Shown piece after piece: positions 49,779-59,143 of a stretch of 64,000 nucleotides of DNA. Both the position numbers and the translations under genes were made by a program. The stretch covers positions 88,168 through 152,167 of the forward strand of contig DDKB01000019.1 of assembly GCA_002339675.1 (NCBI GenBank), written 5' to 3'. A model generated the notes under the pieces. That model worked only from the letters and a program-made list of their open reading frames with translations, was not told where the DNA came from and did no database searches. This DNA comes from Stutzerimonas stutzeri (GTDB lineage Bacteria > Pseudomonadota > Gammaproteobacteria > Pseudomonadales > Pseudomonadaceae). How positions within the stretch are numbered: position 1 is the first letter of the stretch; each line of letters opens with the position of its first letter.

Positions 49779-50266
49779 TGACGCTTTCCTACGACGCCGC
49801 GCGCGACTTCCTCTACCGCGAGGCGCGCTACCTGGACGACAAGGACTGGGACGCCTGGCTCGAACTCTATGCGCCGGACGCCACCTTCTGGATGCCGGCC
49901 TGGGATGACCGCGACCAGCTGACCCAGGACCCGATGAGCGAAATCTCGCTGATCTGGTACGGCAACCGCAGTGGCCTGGAAGACCGGGTGTTCCGCATCC
50001 GCACCGAGCGCTCCAGCGCGACCATTCCGGACACGCGCACGAGCCACAACATCAGCAACCTCGAACTGCTCGAGCAGGCCGATGGCGTCTGCAAGCTGCG
50101 CTTCAACTGGCACACGATGAGCTTTCGCTACAAGACGGTCGACCACTTCTACGGCACCAGCTTCTACACCCTCGATACCCGCGGCGAGAACCCGCTGATC
50201 AAGGCCAAGAAGGTCGTGCTGAAGAACGACTACATCCGCCAGATGATCGACGTGTACCACCTCTGA
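49778..50266 (+). CDS. benB: Benzoate 1,2-dioxygenase small (beta) subunit
   Basis: The 162-residue beta subunit has the NTF2-like fold of ring-hydroxylating dioxygenases, with DFLYREARYLDDKDWDAWL and LYAPDATFWMPAWD (landmarks) and the terminal KNDYIRQMIDVYHL. It supports the alpha3beta3 hexamer. Its ATG shares one base with the benA stop. benC follows after 10 bases. Confidence 0.96.
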   Translation: MTLSYDAARDFLYREARYLDDKDWDAWLELYAPDATFWMPAWDDRDQLTQDPMSEISLIWYGNRSGLEDRVFRIRTERSSATIPDTRTSHNISNLELLEQADGVCKLRFNWHTMSFRYKTVDHFYGTSFYTLDTRGENPLIKAKKVVLKNDYIRQMIDVYHL

Positions 50267-50276
50267 GGGCGCCGCC

Positions 50277-51287
50277 ATGACTCACAAGATCGCATTGAAC
50301 TTCGAAGACGGCGTCACCCGTTTCATCGACGCCAACATCGGTGAAACCGTCGCCGACGCGGCCTACCGCCAGGGCATCAACGTCCCGCTGGATTGCCGTG
50401 ACGGCGCCTGCGGGGCCTGCAAGTGCTTCGCCGAGAGCGGCCGCTACGACCTCGGCGAGGAATACATCGAGGACGCCTTGAGCGAAGCCGAAGTCGAGCA
50501 GGGCTATGTGCTGACCTGCCAGATGCGCGCCGAAAGCGACTGCGTGATTCGCGTGCCGGCCGCCTCGGACATCTGCAAGACCCAGCAGGCCAACTACCAG
50601 GCTGCCATCAGCAATGTGCAGCAGCTGTCCGAGAGCACCATTGCGCTGTCGATCAAGGGCGAATCGCTGAACCAGCTGGCGTTTCTGCCCGGGCAGTACG
50701 TCAACCTGCAGGTGCCCGGCAGCGACCAGACCCGCGCCTATTCCTTCAGCTCACTGCAGAAGGACGGCGAAGTCAGCTTCCTGATCCGTAACGTGCCGGG
50801 CGGGCTGATGAGCAGCTTCCTGACCAACCTTGCCAAGGCCGGCGACAGCGTCAACCTGGCCGGGCCGCTCGGTGCCTTCTACTTGCGCGAGATCAAGCGG
50901 CCGTTGTTATTACTGGCCGGCGGCACCGGCCTCGCGCCGTTCACCGCGATGCTGGAGAAGATCGCCGAGCACGGCAGCGAGCATCCGCTGCACCTCATCT
51001 ACGGCGTCACCCACGACCACGACCTGGTGGAAATGGACAAGCTCGAAGCCTTCGCCGCGCGCATCCCCAACTTCACCTACAGCGCCTGCGTCGCCAGCCC
51101 GGACAGCGCCTATCCGCAGAAGGGTTACGTGACCCAGCACATCGAGCCCAAGCACCTGAATGACGGTGAAGTGGATATCTACCTCTGCGGCCCGCCGCCG
51201 ATGGTCGAGGCGGTCAGCGGGTTTATCCGCGAGCAGGGGCTGGAGCCGGCGAACTTCTACTACGAGAAGTTTGCCGCCAGCGCCTGA
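50277..51287 (+). CDS. benC: Benzoate 1,2-dioxygenase electron-transfer component
   Basis: This 336-residue NADH reductase has an N-terminal [2Fe-2S] ferredoxin (CRDGACGACKC near residue 40, fourth Cys in LTCQM), an FAD domain with RAYSFSS and an NAD domain with GGTGLAPFTAML. It passes electrons from NADH to the BenA Rieske centre. It lies in the benABCD operon; a GTAGGGTGGG-type repeat separates it from benD. Confidence 0.96.
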   Translation: MTHKIALNFEDGVTRFIDANIGETVADAAYRQGINVPLDCRDGACGACKCFAESGRYDLGEEYIEDALSEAEVEQGYVLTCQMRAESDCVIRVPAASDICKTQQANYQAAISNVQQLSESTIALSIKGESLNQLAFLPGQYVNLQVPGSDQTRAYSFSSLQKDGEVSFLIRNVPGGLMSSFLTNLAKAGDSVNLAGPLGAFYLREIKRPLLLLAGGTGLAPFTAMLEKIAEHGSEHPLHLIYGVTHDHDLVEMDKLEAFAARIPNFTYSACVASPDSAYPQKGYVTQHIEPKHLNDGEVDIYLCGPPPMVEAVSGFIREQGLEPANFYYEKFAASA

Positions 51288-51296
51288 TTCGCCAGC

Positions 51297-51329
51297 CGTA
51301 GGGTGGGCAACTGCGCCGCATTGCCCACC
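51297..51329. repeat. GTAGGGTGGG-type hairpin between benC and benD
   Basis: GGTGGGCAA (51302-51310) and TTGCCCACC (51321-51329) are perfect complements around a 10-base loop, preceded by CGTAG. It belongs to the same repeat class as 34376-34400. Inside the ben operon it may modulate relative expression of benC and benD. Confidence 0.7.
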
Positions 51330-51359
51330 GAATCCCTCGCCATTCCAGAGGTTGGGTAG

Positions 51360-52139
51360 ATGAACACACGTTTTCAGAACAAGGTCGCTGTCATCACTGG
51401 CGCGGCCCAGGGCATCGGCCGCCGCGTGGCCGAGCGCATCGGCGAAGAGGGTGGCCGGCTGGTGCTGGTCGACCGCTCCGAGTTGGTCCATGAACTCGCC
51501 GATGAGCTAGGGGCGAAGGGCGTCGAGGTGCTGACGCTGACGGCTGATCTCGAGCAGTTCGCCGATTGCCATCGGGTGATGGCCGCGGCGAAGGCGCGCT
51601 TCGGCCGCCTCGACATCCTCGTCAATAACGTCGGCGGCACCATCTGGGCCAAGCCCTTCGAGCATTACCAGGAACACGAAATCGAGGCCGAGGTGCGGCG
51701 CTCGCTGTTCCCCACGCTGTGGTGCTGCCACGCCGCACTGCCGCACATGCTGGAACAGGGCGCGGGCGCCATCGTCAATGTTTCCTCCATTGCCACCCGC
51801 AGCCTGAATCGCGTGCCCTACGGCGCGGCCAAGGGCGGCGTCAATGCGCTGACCGCGTGCCTGGCCTTCGAGAACGCCGAGCGCGGCATTCGCGTCAACG
51901 CCACCGCGCCGGGCGGGACCGAGGCGCCGCCGCGCCGCATACCGCGCAACGCCGCCGAGCAGAGCGAGCAGGAAAAGATCTGGTACCAGCAGATCGTCGA
52001 TCAGACCGTCGACTCATCGCTGATGAAACGCTACGGGACAGTCGACGAGCAGGCCGGCGCCATCCTGTTTCTCGCCTCCGACGACGCGTCCTACATCACC
52101 GGCGTGACCCTGCCGGTGGGTGGTGGCGACCTCGGCTGA
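51360..52139 (+). CDS. benD: cis-1,6-dihydroxycyclohexadiene-1-carboxylate dehydrogenase
   Basis: BenD oxidises and decarboxylates the benzoate diol to catechol with NAD+. The 259-residue short-chain dehydrogenase has the nucleotide motif GAAQGIGRR, catalytic Ser in NVSSIATR and YGAAKGG for Tyr and Lys. Length is that of the BenD/XylL family. It lies in the ben operon ahead of benK. Confidence 0.95.
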   Translation: MNTRFQNKVAVITGAAQGIGRRVAERIGEEGGRLVLVDRSELVHELADELGAKGVEVLTLTADLEQFADCHRVMAAAKARFGRLDILVNNVGGTIWAKPFEHYQEHEIEAEVRRSLFPTLWCCHAALPHMLEQGAGAIVNVSSIATRSLNRVPYGAAKGGVNALTACLAFENAERGIRVNATAPGGTEAPPRRIPRNAAEQSEQEKIWYQQIVDQTVDSSLMKRYGTVDEQAGAILFLASDDASYITGVTLPVGGGDLG

Positions 52140-52222
52140 CGATCTTCCCGGCCGGCGGCCACGGTCGCCGATCGCCGCTGCACCCGTTGTTCACAACAAA
52201 AACAAAAGAAAGGACAGATGCC

Positions 52223-53569
52223 ATGCGAACGATAGATGTCACCCACACGATCGATAACGCGCGTTTCAACCGTTTCCACTGGATGGTCATGGCGCTGTGC
52301 GCGCTGCTGCTGATTTTTGATGGCTACGACCTGTTCATCTATGGCGTGGTGCTGCCGTCGGTGATGCAGGAATGGAACCTGAGCCCGCTGCAAGCCGGTG
52401 CCCTGGGCAGCTATGCGCTGTTCGGCATGATGTTCGGTGCGCTGACCTTCGGCAGCCTGTCCGATCGCATCGGGCGCAAGAAGGGCATCGCCATCTGCTT
52501 TGCGCTGTTCTCCGGCGCCACCATCCTCAACGGTTTCGCCGCCAGCCCGACCGAATTTGGCATATACCGCTTCATCGCCGGGCTTGGCTGCGGCGGGCTG
52601 ATGCCCAATGCCGTCGCGCTGATGAACGAGTACGCGCCCAAGCGGTTGCGCAGCACCCTGGTCGCCGTCATGTTCAGCGGCTATTCGGTGGGCGGCATGC
52701 TCTCGGCGGGCGTCGGCATCTTCATGCTGCCGCGCTTCGGCTGGGAGTCCATGTTCTTTGCTGCCGCCGTGCCGCTGCTGCTGTTGCCGCTGATCCTCTG
52801 CTACCTGCCCGAATCGATCGGCTTCCTGGTGCGTCAGGGGCGCACCGAACAGGCGCGGGCACTGCTCCGTCGCGTCGACCCGCAGCATGAGGTCGGCGCC
52901 GCTGATCTGCTGCTCATGAGCGAGGCGAAGCAGTCCGGCGCCTCGGTGGTGGAGCTGTTCCGTGACGGCCGGGCGCTGCGCACCCTCTGCCTGTGGGTCG
53001 CGTTTTTCTGTTGCCTGCTGATGGTCTACGCGCTCAGCTCCTGGTTGCCGAAGCTGATGGCCAACGCCGGCTACAGCCTGGGTTCGAGCCTGTCGTTCCT
53101 GCTGGCGCTGAACTTCGGCGGCATGGCCGGGGCCATCCTCGGCGGCTACCTGGGCGACCGCTACAACCTGACCAAGGTGATGATCGGCTTCTTCATCGCC
53201 GCCGGCGTCTCGATCAGCCTGCTCGGCTTCAACAGCCCGATGCCGGTGCTCTACCTGCTGATCGGCGTCGCCGGGGCCACCACCATCGGCACGCAGATCC
53301 TCCTCTACGCCGGCGCCGCGCAGCTGTACGGCCTGTCGATCCGCTCCACCGGCCTGGGCTGGGCCTCGGGCATCGGCCGCAACGGCGCCATCGTCGGGCC
53401 GCTGCTCGGTGGCGCGCTGATGGGCATCAACCTGCCGCTGCAGCTGAATTTCATGGCCTTCGCCATCCCCGGCGTGATCGCCGCGCTGGCGATGACCCTG
53501 TTCGCCATTAGTGCCGGCCGCGCCCAGGCGAGCCCGGCAGCCCTGGCGTCCGGCGCCAGCCTGACCTAA
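52223..53569 (+). CDS. benK: Benzoate:H+ symporter (MFS, AAHS family)
   Basis: This 448-residue carrier has twelve transmembrane helices and the aromatic-acid motif DGYDLFIYGVVLPS in helix 1. The MFS loop motif GSLSDRIGRKKG is between helices 2 and 3. It imports benzoate with protons. GAAAGGA upstream and the family N-terminus support 52223. It ends 22 bases before catB, too short for a separate promoter. Confidence 0.94.
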   Translation: MRTIDVTHTIDNARFNRFHWMVMALCALLLIFDGYDLFIYGVVLPSVMQEWNLSPLQAGALGSYALFGMMFGALTFGSLSDRIGRKKGIAICFALFSGATILNGFAASPTEFGIYRFIAGLGCGGLMPNAVALMNEYAPKRLRSTLVAVMFSGYSVGGMLSAGVGIFMLPRFGWESMFFAAAVPLLLLPLILCYLPESIGFLVRQGRTEQARALLRRVDPQHEVGAADLLLMSEAKQSGASVVELFRDGRALRTLCLWVAFFCCLLMVYALSSWLPKLMANAGYSLGSSLSFLLALNFGGMAGAILGGYLGDRYNLTKVMIGFFIAAGVSISLLGFNSPMPVLYLLIGVAGATTIGTQILLYAGAAQLYGLSIRSTGLGWASGIGRNGAIVGPLLGGALMGINLPLQLNFMAFAIPGVIAALAMTLFAISAGRAQASPAALASGASLT

Positions 53570-53591
53570 CGCACTCAAGGGAACGCACCAC

Positions 53592-54713
53592 ATGAGCACA
53601 GTCCTGATCGAAGGCATCCAGACGCTGATCGTCGACCTGCCGACCATTCGCCCGCACAAGCTGGCGATGCACACGATGCAGCAGCAGACGCTGGTGATCA
53701 TCCGCCTGCGTTGCAGTGACGGTATCGAAGGCATCGGCGAGGCCACCACCATCGGCGGCCTGGCCTACGGCAACGAAAGCCCAGAAAGCATCAAGCAGAA
53801 CATCGACAGCCACCTCGGCCCGCTGCTGGTGGGGCAGGAGGCTGCCAACATCAACGCCGCCATGCTGCGCCTGGACAAGGCCGCCAAGGGCAACACCTTC
53901 GCCAAGTCCGGCCTCGAAAGCGCGCTGCTGGACGCTCAGGGCAAGCGCCTCGGGCTGCCGGTCAGCGAGCTGCTCGGCGGCCGTGTACGTGACAGCCTGG
54001 AAGTCGCCTGGACCCTGGCCAGCGGCAACACGGCCGAGGACATCGAAGAGGCCGAGCGCATGCTCGATATCCGCCGCCATCGCCTCTTCAAGCTGAAGAT
54101 CGGCGCCGGTGAAGTGGATGCCGACCTCAAGCACGTCATCGCCATCAAGCAGGCGCTCGGCGAGCGCGCCGGCGTACGCGTCGACGTCAACCAGGCGTGG
54201 GACGAGTCGGTGGCGCTGCGGGCCTGCCGCATCCTAGGCGACAACGGCATCGATCTGATCGAGCAGCCCATCTCGCGGATCAACCGCAGCGGTCAGATTC
54301 GCCTGAACGGGCGCAGCCCGGCACCGATCATGGCCGACGAGTCCATCGAGAGCGTCGAGGACGCCTTCAGCCTGGCCGCCGACGGCGCCGCCAGCATCTT
54401 CGCCCTGAAGATCGCCAAGAACGGCGGCCCACGTGCCGTGCTGCGCACCGCGCAGATCGCCGAAGCCGCAGGCGTCGCGCTGTACGGCGGCACCATGCTT
54501 GAAGGCGCCATCGGCACCCTGGCCTCGGCGCATGCCTTCCTCACGCTGAACAAACTGCAGTGGGGCACCGAGCTGTTCGGCCCGCTGCTGCTCACCGAAG
54601 AAATCGTCACAGAGGCGCCGGTCTATCGCGATTTCCAACTGGAAGTGCCGCGCACGCCGGGCCTTGGCCTGACCCTCGACGAAGAGCGCCTGGCGTTCTT
54701 TGCCCGCCAGTAA
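53592..54713 (+). CDS. catB: Muconate cycloisomerase
   Basis: CatB lactonises cis,cis-muconate to muconolactone. The 373-residue enolase-superfamily enzyme has the KxK active-site lysines in LFKLKIGAGE near residue 168, metal ligands in DVNQAWDE and IEQP, and MADESIES. Its start is 22 bases after benK and 15 bases precede catC. There is no catR or CatR operator here, so cat genes probably depend on ben transcription. Confidence 0.95.
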   Translation: MSTVLIEGIQTLIVDLPTIRPHKLAMHTMQQQTLVIIRLRCSDGIEGIGEATTIGGLAYGNESPESIKQNIDSHLGPLLVGQEAANINAAMLRLDKAAKGNTFAKSGLESALLDAQGKRLGLPVSELLGGRVRDSLEVAWTLASGNTAEDIEEAERMLDIRRHRLFKLKIGAGEVDADLKHVIAIKQALGERAGVRVDVNQAWDESVALRACRILGDNGIDLIEQPISRINRSGQIRLNGRSPAPIMADESIESVEDAFSLAADGAASIFALKIAKNGGPRAVLRTAQIAEAAGVALYGGTMLEGAIGTLASAHAFLTLNKLQWGTELFGPLLLTEEIVTEAPVYRDFQLEVPRTPGLGLTLDEERLAFFARQ

Positions 54714-54728
54714 ACGGAGGTTGAAAAG

Positions 54729-55019
54729 ATGCTGTTCCACGTAATGATGACCGTAAAACTGCCCGTCGACATGGACCCGGGCAAGGCCTTCAAGCTCAAG
54801 GCCGACGAGAAGGAACTGGCGCAAAGCCTGATGCGCGAGGGCAAGTGGCGCCACCTGTGGCGCATCGCCGGGCAGTACGCCAACTACAGCGTGTTCGACG
54901 TCGCCAGCGTGCAGGAGCTGCACGACACCCTGATGCAGCTGCCGCTGTTCCCCTACATGGAAATCGAGGTCGACCCGCTGTGCCGGCACCCATCCTCGAT
55001 TCGTGAAAACGACAGCTGA
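54729..55019 (+). CDS. catC: Muconolactone delta-isomerase
   Basis: The 96-residue enzyme moves the double bond of muconolactone to give 3-oxoadipate enol-lactone. Family N-terminus MLFHVMMTVKLPVDMD and the segment WRHLWRIAGQYANYSVFDV (landmark) are present. Standard length; forms decamers in characterised members. AGGT-type ribosome site (GGAGG) lies about 10 bases upstream. catA follows after 72 bases. Confidence 0.96.
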   Translation: MLFHVMMTVKLPVDMDPGKAFKLKADEKELAQSLMREGKWRHLWRIAGQYANYSVFDVASVQELHDTLMQLPLFPYMEIEVDPLCRHPSSIRENDS

Positions 55020-55091
55020 TCGAACTTGAAAAGGCCGGTGTCCGCCGGCCAGCGACCCGCGATACCACAACGACAAGATGAGGCCTGAGCC

Positions 55092-56030
55092 ATGACCGTG
55101 AAAATCTCCCACACCGACGCCATCCAGCAGTTCTTCAAGGAAGCCAGCGGCTTCAACAACGACCAGGGCAGCACCCGCATGAAGACCCTGACCCAGCGCA
55201 TCCTGGTCGACGCGGCGAAGATCATCGAAGACCTGGAAGTCACCCAAGACGAATTCTGGAAGGCGGTGGACTACGTCAACCGTCTCGGCGGGCGCAACGA
55301 AGCCGGCCTGCTGGTGGCCGGGCTTGGCCTCGAACACTTCCTCGACTTGCTGGAAGATGCCAAGGACGCTCAGATCGGCCTGACCGGCGGCACCCCGCGC
55401 ACCATCGAAGGACCGCTCTACGTCGCCGGCGCGCCGATTGCCGAAGGTGAAGTGCGGATGGACGACGGCAGCGAGGAGGGCGTCGCCACGACCATGTTCC
55501 TAGAGGGACGCGTCACCGGCCCGGACGGCAAGCCGCTGGCAGGTGCCACCGTCGATCTGTGGCATGCCAACACCCAGGGCAACTACTCGTATTTCGACAA
55601 GAGCCAGTCGGACTACAACCTGCGCCGGCGCATCGTCACCGATGCCGACGGCCGTTACCGCGCGCGCAGCATCGTACCGTCCGGCTACGGTTGCGCCCCG
55701 GACGGCCCGACCCAGGAAATGCTGAACCAGCTCGGCCGGCACGGTCAGCGCCCGGCACACATCCACTTCTTCATCTCCGCGCCCGGCCATCGTCACCTGA
55801 CCACGCAGATCAACCTGTCCGGCGACAAGTACCTGTGGGACGACTTCGCCTACGCAACCCGTGATGGCCTGGTCGGTGACATCCACTTCAACGACGATCC
55901 CGAGGCGGCGCATGCCCGCGGCGTCAGTGGACGGTTCGCCGAAGTCACCTTCGACTTCCAGCTGCAGAAAGCCCCAGCGCCCGAAGCCGAACAGCGCAGC
56001 AACCGCCCGCGGGCCCTGCAAGAGGCGTGA
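55092..56030 (+). CDS. catA: Catechol 1,2-dioxygenase
   Basis: CatA cleaves catechol between the hydroxyls to cis,cis-muconate using non-haem Fe(III). The 312-residue protein has iron ligands Y165 (GNYSYFD), Y199 (PSGYG), H223 and H225 (PAHIHFF), and the N-terminal dimerisation helices. Gene order catBCA is normal for pseudomonads. An inverted-repeat pair (56066-56217) separates it from benE. Confidence 0.96.
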   Translation: MTVKISHTDAIQQFFKEASGFNNDQGSTRMKTLTQRILVDAAKIIEDLEVTQDEFWKAVDYVNRLGGRNEAGLLVAGLGLEHFLDLLEDAKDAQIGLTGGTPRTIEGPLYVAGAPIAEGEVRMDDGSEEGVATTMFLEGRVTGPDGKPLAGATVDLWHANTQGNYSYFDKSQSDYNLRRRIVTDADGRYRARSIVPSGYGCAPDGPTQEMLNQLGRHGQRPAHIHFFISAPGHRHLTTQINLSGDKYLWDDFAYATRDGLVGDIHFNDDPEAAHARGVSGRFAEVTFDFQLQKAPAPEAEQRSNRPRALQEA

Positions 56031-56065
56031 GGCGCGGCGGCGGCAAGCACGGATTTCGCGGCTGA

Positions 56066-56217
56066 CGTAGGGTTGGATGACGCTCTTTTCATCCACCGGC
56101 TTTTCACGGCCGGCATGACGCCAGGGATGCGAAGGCGTGGATTCGGATGCCGTGCCGTGCCGTGCCGATACCGGCGCGGTGCCAACGGTGGATGGGTGAA
56201 GCGTCATCCACCCTACG
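56066..56217. repeat. Inverted pair of CGTAGGGTGGATGACGC repeats
   Basis: CGTAGGGTTGGATGACGC begins at 56066; its inverse GCGTCATCCACCCTACG ends at 56217, with one extra T in the first copy. They are about 117 bases apart and could pair as a long hairpin after catA. Between them is TGCCG repeated four times (56148-56167). This repeat family is common in Pseudomonas. It may end or attenuate the ben-cat transcript before benE. Confidence 0.72.
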
Positions 56218-56300
56218 GTGCCAGATGCAGTACGAGACCCGATGGCGGGTCGGATGCGTGACCTACAACAAGAGCGGTCCGGACACTGTCACGGAGCGCC

Positions 56301-57548
56301 ATGCCTGACGTGCGAGGCGATATGAAGACGCTGTTCCGAGATTTCTCCCTGTCGGCCGTAGTGGCCGGCTTCATTGCGACGGTCATTTCCTACGCCGGTC
56401 CGCTGGTGATCATTTTCCAGGCGGCGGAAGCGGGCGGCTTGCCGCGCGAGCTGTTGTCGTCGTGGGTCTGGACGGTGTCCATCGGCAGCGGCGTGCTGGG
56501 GATCGTGCTCAGCCTGCGCTACCGGGTGCCGATCATCATCGCCTGGTCGGCACCGGGATCGGCGCTGCTGGTCAGCCTGCTGCCGGAGATCAGCCTGAAC
56601 GAGGCGGTCGGCGCCTACCTGGTGTCCAGCCTGATCGTGCTGCTGGTCGGGTTGTCAGGCGCCTTCGACCGGATCATCCGCCGGCTGCCGGCGGCGATAT
56701 CGGCCGCCATGCTGGCCGGCATCCTGTTCCGTTTCGGCACCGGCCTGTTCGTCGCGGTCAAGGACCAGCCCACGCTGGTGCTGACCATGTTTCTCACCTA
56801 TCTGGCCTTCAAGCGACTGCTGCCACGCTATGCGGTCATGGCCGTGCTGCTGATGGGCGTCGGCATGGCCATCGCCAGCGGCGAGTTGCAGAGCGAGGCG
56901 CTGGTCATCGGGCTGGCGACGCCGGTCTGGATCACGCCGGCGTTCAGTTGGCAGGTCATCCTCGGCGTCGCGCTGCCGCTGGTGATGGTGGCGCTGACCG
57001 GCCAGTTCGTGCCCGGCATGGCCGTGCTGCGCAACGACGGCTACCCGACCCCCGCCAGCCCGCTGATCAGTGCCAGCGCGCTGGGCAGTTTGCTGTTGGC
57101 GCCGTTCGGTTGCCACGGCCTGAACCTGGCGGCGATCACCGCGGCCATCTGCACCGGCAGGGAATCCCACGAAGACCCGGCCAGGCGCTATGTCGCCGGG
57201 GTGTCCGGCGGCCTGTTCTACTTGGTGTTGGGCATCTTCGGCGCGACCCTGGTGTCGGTGTTCACGGCGTTTCCGGCGGCCCTGATCGCCGCCCTGGCCG
57301 GGCTGGCGCTGCTCGGCGCCATCGGCGGCGCGTTGACCACAGCCATGTCGGTACCGGCGGATCGGGAAGCGGCGCTGATCACCTTTCTGGTGACCGCTTC
57401 GGGCATGTCTTTGATGGGGCTGTCCGCGGCGTTCTGGGGGCTGATCTTCGGCCTCGCCGCGCACCTGCTGCTGGCACTCAAACGCCCGCCAGACCCACGT
57501 CCCGCCGCTGCGCCGACCGCTGCCGAAAAGGGCCAGCCGGCCCGCTGA
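56301..57548 (+). CDS. benE: Benzoate transporter BenE
   Basis: This 415-residue membrane protein of the BenE family has about twelve helices, with the family segments VVAGFIATVISYAGPLVIIFQA and SWVWTVSIGSGVLGI at the N-terminus (landmarks). It is a second predicted benzoate/H+ carrier beside BenK. Two starts are possible: 56301 with GGAG close by, or 56322 with GAGG 5 bases away, where family similarity begins. benF follows after 102 bases. Confidence 0.92.
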   Translation: MPDVRGDMKTLFRDFSLSAVVAGFIATVISYAGPLVIIFQAAEAGGLPRELLSSWVWTVSIGSGVLGIVLSLRYRVPIIIAWSAPGSALLVSLLPEISLNEAVGAYLVSSLIVLLVGLSGAFDRIIRRLPAAISAAMLAGILFRFGTGLFVAVKDQPTLVLTMFLTYLAFKRLLPRYAVMAVLLMGVGMAIASGELQSEALVIGLATPVWITPAFSWQVILGVALPLVMVALTGQFVPGMAVLRNDGYPTPASPLISASALGSLLLAPFGCHGLNLAAITAAICTGRESHEDPARRYVAGVSGGLFYLVLGIFGATLVSVFTAFPAALIAALAGLALLGAIGGALTTAMSVPADREAALITFLVTASGMSLMGLSAAFWGLIFGLAAHLLLALKRPPDPRPAAAPTAAEKGQPAR

Positions 57549-57650
57549 GCGCGCCAGCGCGCAATTCAACCCGAATCGCTGCCTTCCCGCCGGCCTGGGC
57601 CGGCGGGGCGGCGGCGTATACCCGAAAAACAACAACAACGAGTAGAAACC

Positions 57651-58922
57651 ATGACAGACCAGCCACACCTTTCCCGCATCGCCCTAGCCATCTTCGCCGG
57701 CCTGGGTCTTTCTTCGGCCGTCGCGGCCGAGCCGGGCTTCGTCGACGGCACCACGGCGACCCTGCAGGCGCGCAACTATTTCTTCAGCCGGGACTATGCC
57801 GACATCGTCGGGCCGAGCCGGCAATCCCGGGCCCAGGAGTGGGCGCAAGGTTTCATCCTCGACGTGCGCTCCGGTTACACCGCGGGCCCCGTTGGTTTCG
57901 GCGTGGACGTGCTCGGCCAGCTGGGCTTCAAGCTCGACAGCAGCCGCAGCCGGGTCAACACCGGCCTGCTACCGACCGGGCAGGACGGCAAGGCGGCGGA
58001 CAACTTCGGCCGCCTCGGCGCAGCGCTCAAGGCGCGGCTGTCGCACACCGAGCTGAAGCTCGGCGAGCAGACCCCGAACCTGCCTGTGCTGACCTTCAGC
58101 GACATACGTCTGCTGCCTCCGACCTACCAGGGCGTGAGCCTGGTGTCGCGCGAGGTTGCCGGGCTTACCCTGCAGGCCGGTCAGTTCCGCTCGGCGAGCG
58201 TGCTCAACGAGGCGGGGGACGGCAAGATGCGTGCGAAGCTCGGCCACGTGCCGCAGCTGGCCGGTGACGCCGCGACCGACCGCTTCAACTACGCCGGCGC
58301 CGACTATGCCTTCAACGCGTCACGTACCACGGCGAGCCTCTGGTACGCCCAGCTCGAGGATATCTACAACCAGCGTTTCTACAGCCTCAAGCACAGCCAG
58401 CCGGTCGGCGACTGGGTGGTCGGCGCCAACCTCGGCTTCTACGACTCGCAAGAGGACGGCGAACGGTTGCTGGGCGACATCGACAACCGGGCGCTGTTTT
58501 CCCTGTTCTCGGCCAAGCGCGGCGGTCATACCGTCTCGCTGGGCTACCAGGCGATGTCTGGCGACGATGCCTTCCCGCGCGTGTTCAATAACGTCAGCCC
58601 GCTGGGCAACGAAGTGCCCACCTACGAATTCGCCGGCGCCGACGAACGCTCCTGGCAGATTCGCCACGATTTCGATTTCACCGCCGTCGGGGTGCCCGGC
58701 CTGGTCTCCACCCTGCGCTACCTGCGCGGCGACAACGTCGACACGGGTGCCGGTTTCGAGGGGCGGGAGTGGGAGCGGGACCTGGACCTGGGCTATACCT
58801 TCCAGAGCGGCGTGCTAAAGAACCTGGCGGTACGGGTGCGCAACGTCACCGCGCGTTCCAATTACCGTAGTGACATCGACGAGAACCGGCTGATCTTCAA
58901 CTACACCTGGCAGTTGCTGTAG
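57651..58922 (+). CDS. benF: OprD-family outer-membrane porin, benzoate-linked (BenF-like)
   Basis: The 423-residue protein has a signal peptide (cleavage near AVAA-EPGF) and the OprD/Occ beta-barrel pattern: QARNYFFSRDY near the N-terminus, many short amphipathic strands, and the terminal aromatic-rich strand FNYTWQLL. It should let benzoate-like acids cross the outer membrane. It ends the ben gene set; pcaR starts 221 bases further on. Confidence 0.9.
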   Translation: MTDQPHLSRIALAIFAGLGLSSAVAAEPGFVDGTTATLQARNYFFSRDYADIVGPSRQSRAQEWAQGFILDVRSGYTAGPVGFGVDVLGQLGFKLDSSRSRVNTGLLPTGQDGKAADNFGRLGAALKARLSHTELKLGEQTPNLPVLTFSDIRLLPPTYQGVSLVSREVAGLTLQAGQFRSASVLNEAGDGKMRAKLGHVPQLAGDAATDRFNYAGADYAFNASRTTASLWYAQLEDIYNQRFYSLKHSQPVGDWVVGANLGFYDSQEDGERLLGDIDNRALFSLFSAKRGGHTVSLGYQAMSGDDAFPRVFNNVSPLGNEVPTYEFAGADERSWQIRHDFDFTAVGVPGLVSTLRYLRGDNVDTGAGFEGREWERDLDLGYTFQSGVLKNLAVRVRNVTARSNYRSDIDENRLIFNYTWQLL

Positions 58923-59085
58923 CCCGGCCGCACCGCGACGCCTCCAGGACCTGGAAATGCCGCGACGCCAGCCTGGCCGTGGCATCACGGGACCGAGGCA
59001 AAGGCAGGGGCATATCGTCTGCCCTGTGAAAAGCCGGCGGGCGAGCCCGGGCCGCTCGCTCGCCGGTCTGCCTGCCAGGTTTTTT

Positions 59086-59115
59086 GCGATTATCGGCCAG
59101 CCGGACGATAATCGC
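59086..59115. promoter_or_regulatory. PcaR-type operator in front of pcaR
   Basis: GCGATTATCG (59086-59095) and CGATAATCGC (59106-59115) are exact complements separated by 10 bases. The half-site is the core of the known PcaR target GTTCGATAATCGCAC. It lies 28-58 bases before the pcaR ATG, suggesting autoregulation. Confidence 0.8.
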
Positions 59116-59143
59116 CCATCGCATTTCGCCCAGGACACCTGTC